DNA of 64,000 nt from Sparus aurata. Taxonomy: Eukaryota > Chordata > Actinopteri > Spariformes > Sparidae. Position 1 is the stretch's first letter. Every line of letters begins with the position of its first letter. The translations under genes and the position numbers were made by a program. The DNA is taken from assembly GCF_900880675.1 (NCBI RefSeq), contig NC_044199.1, positions 27,785,954-27,849,953 on the forward strand, in the 5' to 3' direction. Shown here piece by piece: positions 49,385-60,589 of the stretch. A model generated the notes under the pieces. It was given only the letters and a program-made list of their open reading frames with translations, did not search any database and was not told the DNA's origin.

Positions 49385-49692
49385 AGCCACTAAAGCATTA
49401 TTGATGCAGCCACTGATGTTTGGCTATAAGATCTGTTTTTTTAAGTTGGAACTCCAATTCATCACAAATGTGTTGGATGGGGTTTAAGGCAGGCTTATGT
49501 ACAGGCCAGTCAGGTTCTTCCCTGACAAAGCACACATTTTCATTCCCATTTGGAAACCATGCATCTCTATATTTGTTGATTTTGAAGTGTTGATACAAAC
49601 TGAAAGTTAATGTTTTCCTAATGGTTGAGAAAATGCTCCTTACTTCCAAAGCTGTCCAGATGTGTCCACATACTTTTTGTTGTACAGCGTAA
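49385..49692 (-). mobile_element. Degenerate Tc1/mariner-type DNA transposon remnant
   Basis: On the minus strand a broken frame carries PALNPIQHICDELEFQL, close to the Tc1 transposase hallmark DLNPIEHLWDEL. On the plus strand GATGGGGTTTAAGGCAGG, AGGCCAGTCAGGTTCTTCC and a terminal GTGTCCACATACTTTTTGT match blocks of a well-known teleost Tc1-related element. It is truncated and frameshifted, with no intact transposase. Confidence 0.6.
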
Positions 49693-49724
49693 ATGTCAGT
49701 GTAACAGTAAGTATAACCACGTCA

Positions 49725-49960
49725 GTGCTATCGCCAGAATAAAAGTTGGCAATATATGTTTCTTCAAACAACGGATAGGTTGAAACTTCATATTTGTTTA
49801 TGTTCATTTTTCAATTTTATGCCATGATGTTTATGGTGAGGTTTAGGCTGAAAAAACACTTGGTTAGGGTTAGAAAAGGATGTTGTTGGCTTACTTAGGT
49901 CAGTTGCCACTAACAAGGCTGAAAAAAATCCAGATGTCTCATACAAAATATCCAGTAGTT
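49725..49960 (+). repeat. Dispersed repeat copy, plus orientation
   Basis: Contains TATCGCCAGAATAAAAGTTG, GGCAATATATG, CAAACAACGGATAGG, TTGAAACTTC and AAAACACTTGGTTAGGGTTA. It matches 30818-31000 block for block and adds GAAAAGGATGTTGTTGGCTTA. Confidence 0.65.
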
Positions 49961-52014
49961 TTAAATGTACGTATGTTGAAACGCTGTGGGAGAAAAAAAC
50001 CCAGTAGTTTCATGCTTGAGTATAACAGGTAAACATTTAAATGTATCCTTCGTTTGCAGAAATGTAAAATATCAACATTTCATGCTGACTACTAAGTTGA
50101 CCATGCTAGTTACCAAGAAAATGAATATATTGTATATGGATTTGCATTTGCATTCTGAAATTGATCACATGCTAACAGAATGCAGTCTGCATTTTCATTT
50201 GATTGAATTACGGCAGCATGGTCGTTTTATGAACACTGTTAAAATCACCCATAAGCGTAAGAAAGCAAGCTATGATGGATATGACTTGCCAAAATTAACC
50301 AGTCTGCGCGCAGCAGTATAACTAAGTTTGATATTCAGTCCAATTTAAACGTAAAAAAAAAAAGCTGACAGACAGAGAAAAAAAAACACTTTCATAGTAT
50401 TTTGATAGTGGGCCTTTTTTCATGAGTTCCGAATAGAATAGGTAAGTTGGTTTGATTCTGAGGCTTTTATTCACTTCTATAATGTATTATCTTCACAGTA
50501 CAACTTATAGACATTTGTTTTACTCCAAGAGAACAGAACCTGATCTTGATATATAATTTATTTCCACAACAATCTGAAAACAGAGCTTGAACAGAACATA
50601 CAACCATTAACTACCTCACACAGACAGTATCAAAGCACTGACTAAACATTCATCTTCGGCTCTGTGGCAGAACACCATGTAACCAGATCCAGTGGAAGAA
50701 GATAGTGCAGATAGTGTGAAAATTGCATTAATATGGATCTTTCCACTGGCAAGTTTTCTATGACGCACTTTTGATATTCTTATCATGACTATTAGGAAGC
50801 CAACAGGGAATGGAGACACTGCAGCCGAGCTGTGAGTGGGTTTTATTGATCTATTTTGTGGCAGTGGGACGGAGATTAAAGTATGAATACAATATCATAA
50901 CATCAGACTGGCACTGAGGATTTTCTCCAGAGAGCCGCTTTATTATACAACATCTCTGAGTAAATCTTCACTGTCGGGAAAACATTATAGACCCGATGCA
51001 ACGATGTCTCAGTCAAACAAACTAGGATGTTGCATTGTACAGTGGCGGTGCAGTGTATGGAGGTTATGAGAACAGAATATTTAAAGGATAAGTCTAGATT
51101 CAGACGACTCGGATTTTATTTTTGCAGTTTTGGCGATCATTTGTGTCGGTTGTAAACAACTCATCCAACTTATTGACTCGATAAACTAAGAGATAAGACA
51201 CAGAGATATAGATAAAGATGAGCTTAGCCAGATAATACTGAAGCTTCAGTGACTCATCTGATCGCGGCAACAACTTTGGTGATTAAACAGTTATAATGAA
51301 TGATAAAACATAAGCATAAGTACACGCTTAAGGAGCAATTTGTAATGACATCTTTAAAAGCTTTGGTTAACACATTGGCACACAATATAAAGTAGATCCT
51401 GCATTCTATTCTATTTAATTTTGACTTTTTGGGGAAAAAAACATGACCACTTTTTGAAGTTCAGTATACAGTATATATACATTAGAATGAGAGAGACTGA
51501 TTATTGGGGCTGATATTGAGCAGCTTCCCGATTATCATTTTCTGTGATTTTTGTGTCTGATTTGCAATTCAGCATTGATAGGCTATCACTTGTGACACAT
51601 AACCAATAGGATAGTGTTGTGGCCGTACATTAAGTACACTGAGTGGTGACTACAGTCAAAAAGATAATAATCGTCCAGGCCAATAAGAGGACTAAAGTCA
51701 CAGAAAATGGTACATTTTTAAAAAATACAGTACAGCAGCAACGTAAATTGCAGTATGTTATATACCATCACAGGTTATTCAAAAATTTGACACTAAGATT
51801 TTTATGTTACTGCAAATGTACATAGCTTCCAAATATCGACTATCAGTTTCCTTGATTACTATTTATCTGTTTCAGCACTGATCGGTCAATCCATAATACA
51901 TATATTTAATTCCACTTTCTAGGCAGTATGCATATGTATATTTGTTAAATACAACAAGTAGGAAAAGCTTTCACTCACAATATTGGAAAAATCATTATGT
52001 CTCTAATTGTGTGG

Positions 52015-52280
52015 TCAGGCAAAGCTCCATCTGGCCCAGAGTGACAGCAGAGTACCGGCATACAAGACCAGAACAAACAGGTAGAAGCGGAACAAGAAGA
52101 TGTCGAGCTTAGAGCAGAGGGCCAGCCATTCATCCTGAGCTGAAGACTCAGTGTCATCCTGGGATAAAGCCAGGCGCAGGAAGGCCAGTTCTTGGAGAAG
52201 CCACTCCAGCCCAGAGGGAGCCTCCTGGATCTCATTCAGTGACAGCAGATCCTCCTCCAGAGAGGGCTCCAGTTCATAAT
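52015..52280 (-). CDS. htr3b: htr3b exon 9 (MA helix, M4, stop)
   Basis: Acceptor TTCTCACAG, 266 nt including TGA at 52017-52015. It reads YELEPSLEEDLLSLNEI, an acidic helix QDDTESSAQDEWLALCSKLD, then M4 FLFRFYLFVLVLYAG and the end ARWSFA. Confidence 0.94.
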
Positions 52281-55200
52281 CTGTGAGAAGAACAAAGGCT
52301 TAAAATGTGAACAATTTATAGATTTACGCTGTTTCTCTGAACAAATGTGATGATGATTAAGATTCCTGACACCAGTATTGTGATTCTTTCAAAAAAGGCT
52401 CCATTTCCTCCAGACACTTCTGTACAGACGGTTTCATCCCAGCAGGCATAAAACAGCTCTTCCCCCTCTTTAATCATTAATAGAAAACTTTCACAGGGAA
52501 TTTTTCAGAGATGAAACAAAATTGAATAGCCAGCTGCTCCCAAGACTTTGAAGCTCTATCTTAAGGGTTTCTTGTAAGTGCTTTTGTTAAAACAAAGGTT
52601 CCCACAAGCTGACGGATAACAGGAGTTTTACCATCGTCTTAGCCTTAAGATGATTTCATAAAGTGAAACACAGGACTGTGGCTGCACAGATTCATGTGAT
52701 CAAACAATTCAAGACTTTGGAAGCGTTAAGCAGCTGTCAGGGTCAATGGGTGTTTTAATTAATCAATCTCCATTCATCAGAAGTTATTTCTAGTTGGAAA
52801 AGGGGATTTCGAAGCAAGAACAACAACAGAACGTTCACAGGGTTACTGAAACTGAAACTTTCTTGCGCAGACAAAAAGTGCCTTGGCTTCCTTAAGACCA
52901 GGGGCCTGTTAGTGGCAAACAGAGGCATAAAGCAACAACACACTCTGGTATCGACTGTCAGCAGGACTTTTGCAAAATCTGTCTTTGACTTGGCAGCTTA
53001 CCTCCGGATGGGTTGATGCAGTCAAGGGTTTTGATGGAGGTCAAAGCGCTCTCACTGAAGTTGTGACCAGCAGAGCCATACTTGTCCAGCAGGCAGGCAG
53101 ATATTGACATTTGCTTGACCTCTTTCTCACTGTGGCAGAGCAGCTTCACCACCAGTATAGACTTGATCAGGCTGAGCATCAGCATGGCCATGCACACCGC
53201 GAAGAACACACCTTGAATGGAGATGGAGAAAAGGGAAAAGCTTTACCGTTGTGAAGATGTTTTTGCACACGGTGGAGGATTCAGGATTCCTGAATGTTTC
53301 TTTTGTGTATTTATTAATAAAATAACCTTGTGCTGATTTTGATTTTGTGATGATGAAGCTTTATAATATAATTAAGGTGTTAACAGGTTAAAATGTCTGT
53401 GAGTAATTTGAGTGTACTTCGTTTCTGAAAACACTTATGGTGTTATTAATTTGAATTACAATCGCATTGCAATACTGCCCTTATTAGGAGTGTTGGTTTT
53501 GATTTTAATTGAACTGATTTGTGCATTTCAGTTGGCTTTATTACTTAAAAACAACAAATACAATGTGTTTTTATGTAAAAAATCAATTTATCATCCTAAA
53601 TCAATTAGAAGGTTCTTCTGCTGCTGCCGATTGAGATATCGTGTTTTTAACTTGCCTGTGTCAACTCTGGTAATACACATTCTCCAAAAGAAGATTCATG
53701 TTTTTGTTTTTTTTAATCTGCTAATATACTCCGAGCATTCAGTAAATCTGCTTCTGAGAGGAGGTGCCACTTCTATTTCATCCACTTTTCAACACCACAG
53801 ACAGGTGCCAGGCTGTCAAACGTAATACTTACAATTTAATAATGTCCCTGTTAAGGAATTCTGGTTTGTGGTCTTCAAGCTCCAAGACAGTGTGTTTTGG
53901 AATTTTTTATGTGAGAACAATGGGGGGTTTTTTTGTGGCTGCAAAAACGTTATAAACAACAAAACTGATTATTGTCTTAGGAGTTCTATTTTGTACAAAC
54001 AGCCAAAAACACAATGACAGAAAAATGAAAAAGGGCAAAACCGAGGCTAAAACAACACAAAATTGTAGAGTGGTTAAAAACAACCACGACACTATCTAAA
54101 CAACCTATGAGTGGAGTGCTGACTGCAGAGGAAGGCAGTTCATCTGTCATGTTGACTCTGAAGACGGTGTAGCCCAGCAGTATGCTGATCTTAAAGCCAA
54201 TGCGTGTACCGCTGTTCAATGGCAGGTAGAAGCTGATCACATCTACCAGCATGAGGAAGATGCTGGGGATGAGGAGTCCCACCACGTACAGCAGGGGGCG
54301 CCGGCGGATCAACACCTGAATGAAAGATGAGGACAGGGAGCTGAAATCTGATGGGTACTGGCGAGAATAATGTCACTTGTTTATTCATCCACACGTCCTG
54401 ACACACGTCTCCTATAATAGTGTTTGACCATGAAGATAGATTTGTTTTATTTTGACCTGTTGCTGAAGGAAAAGCACGCGGGTGAATTATCGATAGCTTT
54501 ATTCCATTTTGTTGCTTCAGTTTCAAGGTCCTGGTTTTGCACATGCTGGCTCACTGTCACGAGTCTTACTTGGACGCTTGAACAGAAAAGAGTTTTTTCT
54601 TACTATGACAATGCAAAAAATCTCTGCTGTGAAATGTTATTTTGTTCTCACAAAAGATTTACACCTCCAAATGCCCAGATTGGCTTACATAAAATGATGA
54701 AAGAAAGAAAAAAGTACAAATAATTTGTATTGACAAAGCAAGTTTTTTTTTTTTATGTCCATAAAATGTTAATTATATTGTGAGTTGTGACTTCTTGGAT
54801 TTATGTCGTGACCCCCTGTCTGGAAAGTATTTGTTGAACCATAAAAACGTTAAGTTCTATTGTGTTGTAGCTGTCGTTTCATAACCTTTGCTTACTACAG
54901 ACTCCCCTTAGATTTTGTTAAAATCAATTTTATCTCAGAACTGGAAATGAACAAAAGCATTTTCCATCAGAAGCTCTTTTCATAGGACATAGTTTTACCT
55001 TTAGCAACAAAATTGCCCCAGCGTAACAATATCCCAGTGAGCCATGAAATGCTCCATTACCAAAGTGCCTCCGCTCTTTGAGCTGAATAAATAGCAGCCC
55101 TCCCTGCTCTCCACCTGCAATGGGCTATGGGGCCATTTTCCTCGCCACTAACAAGAAGTCCATTGATCAGGCAGCCACTGAGACAGTCTCATTATGGTTG

Positions 55201-58200
55201 CTCACCCTCCCCTGTCTATCAGCCTCCCTCTCTATCTGTCTCTTTACTTGCCAGAAACAGCCTCAGTCTCATCATTTGGCATTAGCTCACTAGCCCGATC
55301 CATGAAGGTCGCGGCCAATTGCTTTACACTTTACAATTCCACCGCTCAGCGGGGAGGGGGGGACTAGCCCACAGAGGGCTACAGTTTAAAGCTCGCCATC
55401 GATAAGCAATCACAGCCATCAGAGTGCAGTCACTGGCTCACTTGTTACAGAGCTGTTACACATCCACAGTATTACACCATTAGACACCATTATATAAGAA
55501 TTAGCTGCAGTGGAAGTATCTGTCTTTTTCTTCTTCACCTTAACATTCATATCTAAATCATTCCTTTTGCGATGAATGTGATACATGCATAAGATTGAGA
55601 CAATAAGGCACATACGTTGAACTGGATGTGGGCATATTCAATGTTGTCTTGGTGGATTTGCCAGTAGCGGGAGGGAATGGACAACAGTTCCCATTCTCCA
55701 TCATTCATGAACTCCCTCTTATCATTAGCAATGGCCTCCGCGCTCCTCCACAGAGCCAGGTCTATTTCCTTCACTGCAGAGGGAGAGATAATGACAGGGA
55801 AAAAGAGACGGCGGGTGGAAAAACAATAAAGAAAAGCAGTAAAAATCTGCTGCCACTTTTGATAATGTTCACCACTTTTGCTTCACGGTAAGAGGCGTTT
55901 GGGGGATTCATAGATTTCATCCAGCTACTTCGGGTTTTTAACATTGTCCAAAGACGTGCAAACAAGCTGAATCTAAAATAGTATTTAATTCTTCTTGCAG
56001 CTGTGTCAGACAGCAACAGCCACTGCTGATGCGTGGCAAAATAAGCTCAACTCAAGGTTCACTTACTAGCTTTTTCTGAGCTTTCAACCACATCTTACTG
56101 TCTATCAGTGGAAGGAGTTGCCTCAGTTAACAGGTAACAGGTAGTCATATATGGAGGGGGTTTTAGCTTTCGTTAACTATTATAATAATTGATTTATAAC
56201 ATTTTAGTAATTGTAAATTAAATATTTGTTGCTTACCTTTGAGGTATTTGCAAGTAAATTCTTTTGGTTTGAACTCTTTGGTGGGAAATTATTTGGAAAC
56301 CATGAGCTTAAGAAAACTGATTGTTTATAGACAAAATAATTAGTCAGGTAACCAGGCATGTAATTGGCAGATTAATCGATAATGTTAATTGTTGCCCTAA
56401 TTGTAACCCCTGTCTCTGTTCAAAGATGGTCTCTGGTGTCAGACATGAATGGCCTCCTTATTTTCTCCGGCAGTCCGCTGAGTCCTCGTAAATGAATTTT
56501 GACCCCTTCCCAGTCGATGCTGACTGAATTTGGTAAAATATTATTGACTGAAAAACATCAGTCAAAAGTCTTCTGTCTTATCCTTAACACCTTTCCTTGA
56601 TCTCGATGGAATGAGGTCAAGGAAAAATGTGAATGAGAATTCACAAGAACTTAGGAAAATCCCACTACTTGTAAATCAGCGTCGTAAGGAATTGCGGGAC
56701 AGCAAAGTCTCTTTTTCGTCTCTAGAGAAAATAAGAAAGAAAGTATTGGAAGGAAGCGCTTTTTGGATCTTCCTGACCCAAAGAAACTATTCAATCATGG
56801 CTCGTCTCTTGTGTAGGAACCTTGTTTCACCACAATCTTAAACATTAATATTTGTTGATAAGTGTTAGATGTCAGAGTACTATGATTTATGAAACTATGG
56901 TGATTGCTCACATTTGCAGGAAAGATTGCAAAAATTGACCAAAACTGGACAAAATTGCAAGTACGATTGCAGCCTCACCGCTATGCCCCTTGTGGTACCT
57001 GTTGATTGTAACACTGAGAAAACTAGCAAATTAGCTGATGGAGAAATGTGTAAGCTGATGACCTTGCACTAGTGTTAAGGTTTGGTACTGCAGGTGTAAA
57101 AACTCCTGTCCTGTAAATATAAAGGTGTTTAACCGGAATTCAATGAGCCAACAGACCAGCACATCACAGGCCTTGAACACACCTGAGTGAAGCCAGCTGC
57201 GGAAAGTAAGACTGCAGTTCTGCTTGTCAAATGGAAAGGCGTACATCTCCAGGCTGCAGGCCACCACCACCTGCATGGGCCGGTAGTTCTTCACAGAACC
57301 AGAGGAGTTGACGTACACGTAGGGGATCGGTGCGGACTTCCCCTCATTCACACTGTGAATATGTGAACGACAGGGGAGGAAAGGTGAGATATGGACAACG
57401 GGGCAGAATATGAGACCGGTCAGGCACACATGTATGTCAGTATGACCTCCTTAAATAACTGTAGTGGCCTTTTGGTGGTCAAAGTGTTAGGGAATATTCA
57501 TGTTTACAGCAAGCGGTCTCTGTGGAATTCAAATTTAGTGTTCAGTTATCACCGTGGGGCAGTTGCAACACCAATCATAAAAACATGGGGTAGACAACAT
57601 TATGTAACAATACTGCTGAATATCTTTTAATGGTGTTTTTACAGGCAACCCTCTGGGCTTTTATTTATCAGCTGGCAGTGAATTGATTCATGGATTCACA
57701 AGATATCTCTAGTTAGCAGGCCGGTTATGTATGACCTATTTTGCATTTACTGTTGTTTGTTGCTGAACAAACTGTTTTGGCTTACAGTTAAGTTAAGTTA
57801 AGGTTGGTGTTTTTGTATTGGGAACGGTTCAACTCTAAGTGACTTTTATGTACAAATCTTTTGGGAATATACATAGAGGGTATTTTTTTTAGACAGCAGA
57901 GACAGTATATGATTATATGAGTACTGAAAACATTTAAACTCCCCAAAACGCATTTGGACTTTTGCATGCTCTTTAAACAAAAAGGCCTGCTGTCGTCTTT
58001 GATTCTCTCTCTCAAATTTCTTATATTTGCTCAAATGTAAGGGTGGTGCTTAGGGCTTATTGTGGAAAACAGGACTGGTCCAAAGTCTCTTCAAATTGAT
58101 TTTCAAAGTTAAACTGAAAACAGTGGAAGTCAATGGAAAGCACTGTTTTAGACCCTGGTGGCAGTAATAGACAGTGTAGATCAAACAGTTTTGAAGACAT

Positions 58201-59962
58201 TCTATCAGTAATTTCTCACAATTCACTAACGATAACATCAGGTATCCAGATGGCGTCAGACGACAGTGAGATCTCGTTAATTCCGTCAAACTCTTCCGGG
58301 TCCCAAACCAGGAACTCATCTGTCCAGATCTGAAAACAGAGGAGGAAGGTTGTTGCAAAATAGTATGATTTTAAACCAAAAAGTAACCATGTTTTTTTTA
58401 TTGACTTAACTGCTGTGTATTCAAAATGTGTTCAAATCAATTCACATACCCTGTCAGATGAGTGTTACTGATAAATGACTTGCAGCATTTGTGAAGAAAC
58501 AATGCGTTTTGTATTGCATAAGGTGTTAAAAGCTGACAGTGTGAATATGAGCCATGTCACACATTGATAATTGGATAATTGGAGGGGAAAATGCTTGTTC
58601 TGCTTGTGAGACCACCTACCTGCCTGTACCAAATACTCGTAGTTATGCTCTGGGTCTTTCCATCCTGCGGAAAGGAAAAACTCTTTATGAGAAGTTTGTT
58701 TTTATTAGGTCTCAGGAACTTCCCTTGATGTGCTCATTGTGGTACAGGACAATTTTCAGCAGAGCATACTGACAAAACAGTGATGCATAAATGTCAAAAT
58801 GCAAAAACATGATGAAAACTGGAATCTGTAACTGTACTTTAGCAGCAGTGAGATCATAGCACAGAACGGTAAGAGTTCACATACCACATCCAGGACAGAC
58901 TGTAGTATGAGGTCTATGTAGACCTTGGTGAGACTGGTCCAGTTGTGAACAGGTCGAACTCCACAGTCGTACTTCCTGAGGAGGGTCCTGGTCAGCTGGT
59001 TCAGAGCTGATCTCTTTGGCTTCTCTGGCACACATTCAGCTAGATGCGCTAAAAGGCAAAGGCGGATAAAGAATTCAACATATGTTGAAGTCCACTGTAC
59101 CTTCTGAGCTACAGCCAAATCTACTTCTACAAGCTGAGAATTGAACCAGCAACGTTCCAATTACTTAATGATCCACAGCTGCTACTAATAGCACTGGATG
59201 CAGGGAATTCAATCAGCGACCTTCTGATTCGTTGACAAACTACTTTATCTTCTGACCACTAACTACTGCTACTATAGCCGGGAATCGAATCAATAATCTT
59301 CTGATTACTGAGCCATAGCCATATCTACTACCGCTTGCTGTGAATCTGCTACTGCTGCTGCTAGCTGGGAGAGTCGGGAATTTAACCAGCAACCCTTTGA
59401 TTACTTTTCATATCACTCTACCTCTTGAGCCATAGCTGTATCTATGAATCAGGTTGGATATGTTTATCGTAAAATTAGATGTGTGCTTTCAATGACTTTA
59501 CAGTCCTAAAGCATTTTACACCATTATATGAATGTTTTTGCTTGTATTACGGGTGTGGTGCTTTATAACCACCAATGAACATGAAGGTCACAATAACTGT
59601 TTTTCTTTGCCATAGCATTCATTATTACAGGTCCTTTTGTCATGAAGTATGCCTACAGTTTGAATAAAAAAACTGTAAGAGAGTGGTCATTGATATAATA
59701 TGAATAAAATGAGTAAAGCAATAAGTCATAGAGCTGTCACTCCAAAGTCCAAACAATAATGTTTAGAATATCTGAAAACTCAGGTACAGTACCTCAATTT
59801 TAACGGGAAAATTCTCAAAGCAGATATTGTTGGAACAAGCTCCCGCAGTTATTTCACAAATAAATACTTCATACTACTTAGCAAATACAATTGTCCTGTG
59901 ATCTCGTTAGCCAAAAAGAGCATCTTACCTGAGACTAACAGCATCAGCCAAATGAGAGCCAT
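52015..59962 (-). CDS. htr3b: htr3b, 5-hydroxytryptamine receptor 3B subunit (complete, 9 exons)
   Basis: Coding sequence joins 59962-59929, 59048-58885, 58664-58620, 58329-58220, 57352-57183, 55773-55616, 54315-54105, 53211-53002 and 52280-52015 (1368 nt, 455 aa; human 441). The 5-HT3B subunit joins 5-HT3A in heteromeric channels and raises conductance. It is told from 3A by YVNSSG, the M2 end YTVFRVNM, loss of Glu at -1' (Thr264), and the C-terminus EWLALCSKLD to LWARWSFA. Also visible: signal peptide (1-14), W78 in loop D, Cys-loop C150-C164, W171 in loop B, Y221 in loop C, M1 about 234-257, M2 about 264-284, M3 about 295-319 and M4 about 430-450. Glycosylation motifs NWT, NSS and NCS are present. 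An in-frame TAA lies upstream of the start. Introns up to 1.4 kb hold no other gene. Confidence 0.96.
53002..53211 (-). CDS. htr3b: htr3b exon 8 (M3 and intracellular loop)
   Basis: Acceptor CATTCAAG, donor CCGGAG|GTAAGC, 210 nt. It reads VFFAVCMAMLMLSLIKSI, VVKLLCHSEKEV and a poorly conserved serine-rich loop. Confidence 0.93.
54105..54315 (-). CDS. htr3b: htr3b exon 7 (M1, M2, start of M3)
   Basis: Acceptor CATTCAG, donor ATAG|GTTGTT, 211 nt. It reads VLIRRRPLLYVVGLLIPS, then GTRIGFKISILLGYTVFRV and ends SSAVSTPLIG. The donor is weak, but exon length and phase match htr3a exactly. Confidence 0.95.
55030..55400. other. Complex stretch in htr3b intron 6, candidate regulatory DNA
   Basis: Inside the 1.3 kb intron between exons 6 and 7 there are about 370 bp of complex, G/C-richer sequence, including TTGATCAGGCAGCC, TTTGGCATTAGCTCAC and AGGTCGCGGCCAATTGC (an inverted CCAAT box). 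No coding signal. The rest of the intron is ordinary A/T-rich DNA. Confidence 0.25.
55616..55773 (-). CDS. htr3b: htr3b exon 6 (loop C)
   Basis: Acceptor CTCTGCAG, donor TTCAAC|GTATGT, 158 nt (one codon shorter than in htr3a). It reads KEIDLALWRSAEAI, MNDGEWELLSI and IEYAHIQFN. Confidence 0.95.
55774..57182 (-). other. htr3b: htr3b intron 5 (1.4 kb), nothing recognised
   Basis: A/T-rich DNA without exon, clear repeat or RNA gene. A frame at 56611-56841 has no splice context or recognisable similarity and is taken as chance. Confidence 0.7.
57183..57352 (-). CDS. htr3b: htr3b exon 5 (Cys-loop and loop B)
   Basis: Acceptor ATTCACAG, donor CACTCAG|GTGTGT, 170 nt. It reads VNEGKSAPIPYVYVNSSG, the Cys-loop CSLEMYAFPFDKQNC and loop B FRSWLHS with W171. 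Confidence 0.96.
58220..58329 (-). CDS. htr3b: htr3b exon 4 (loop A)
   Basis: Acceptor TTTTCAG, donor GAATT|GTGAGA, 110 nt. It reads IWTDEFLVWDPEEF to AIWIPDVIVSE. Loop A keeps the Glu (117), but the Asn before it is Ser116. Confidence 0.95.
58620..58664 (-). CDS. htr3b: htr3b exon 3 (45 nt, loop D)
   Basis: Acceptor TTCCGCAG, donor AGGCAG|GTAGGT. It reads DGKTQSITTSIWYRQ, with W78 equivalent to loop D Trp90 of 5-HT3A. Confidence 0.94.
58885..59048 (-). CDS. htr3b: htr3b exon 2
   Basis: Acceptor CTTTTAG, donor GATGTG|GTATGT, 164 nt. It reads HLAECVPEKPKRSALNQL, then CGVRPVHNWTSLTKVYIDL and ends SVLDV. Confidence 0.92.
59086..59450 (-). repeat. htr3b: Clustered tRNA-like SINE pieces in htr3b intron 1
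   Basis: Four diverged versions of GGGAATCGAACCAGCAACCT, a minus-strand tRNA B-box-like core, plus TTCTGATTACTGAGCC occur at about 59136, 59203, 59280 and 59376. The segments between them carry GCTACTGCTGCTGC-type runs and CCTCTTGAGCCATAGC. It reads like a nested or tandemly expanded tRNA-derived SINE. Confidence 0.5.
59929..59962 (-). CDS. htr3b: htr3b exon 1 (signal peptide)
   Basis: ATG at 59962-59960 opens MALIWLMLLVS, followed by donor CTCAG|GTAAGA; the split codon gives Ala. The exon is only 34 nt of coding sequence. Frame and donor agree with exon 2, but a different upstream start exon cannot be excluded. Confidence 0.75.
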
Positions 59963-60589
59963 CAAGCTAAAAATCAACCTTTCAGAGCTCAGGTATTATC
60001 CACGTGTCACATCAAAACGTCTGCGCTGTTAACACAAAAATATCCCCAGTTTCATCACATAAGTTCAAGAGAAGCTGTAGTCGGTGTGGAGGCAGAGCAA
60101 TGAACAGGGTAGTGCAGACATTTTGGTTGTGCTGGCATTGATTTTCTGCTCCCCGGGTAAGGTGATACATATAATAATGAATTAGACTGGAGAGGAAACT
60201 CCCTCAAGGTTTGTTTAGTGCTGGTGTGTTGCATCATAACAGAGGAGCATGAACATTAAGGTATTTGTTTATGTGAAGGTGTTTTTAACCAATGAACTCA
60301 TTCTTACTTCTCTGTCCTTATTATACAGTGTCTCATTCGGTTTAGGTGCATCTTTCACTATTTCATAAACAAGTATTTGTTCTCATCATCACTAAAGTCA
60401 ATGGCAACCATCAATCCTCGTTCTGTAGCCTATTTTTTAGCTTTAGATGCTGCTGTAAGCCTATCAGGACCATGACAGAAATGTTTTTCTGTCTATTTTT
60501 TATCATATCATATTTTTCTGATTTAAAAGCCTAAATTCAATTCTGGTTTAGGCTACTGTATTGTCTTGAATTTCAGCACACACTTTTTC

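Larger units (their letters stand above)
48688..52014. other. Spacer between htr3b stop and htr3a start
   Basis: It holds the presumed htr3a promoter, a Tc1-like remnant (49385-49692), a dispersed repeat copy (49725-49960), and the presumed htr3b 3' UTR at the right edge. No TATA box or CpG-rich promoter was recognised next to htr3a. No further gene was seen. Confidence 0.75.

Noticed and set aside
53412..53825. 137-codon plus-strand frame in htr3b intron 7
   Set aside because: A/T-rich hydrophobic frame without splice context, start context or recognisable similarity; consistent with chance.
56611..56841. 76-codon frame in htr3b intron 5
   Set aside because: No supporting signal of any kind; length is within chance expectation.
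59136..59404. Functional tRNA genes suggested by B-box-like cores
   Set aside because: Only the B-box-like half is recognisable, the copies are mutated, and no cloverleaf or A box could be assembled; they fit SINE pieces.
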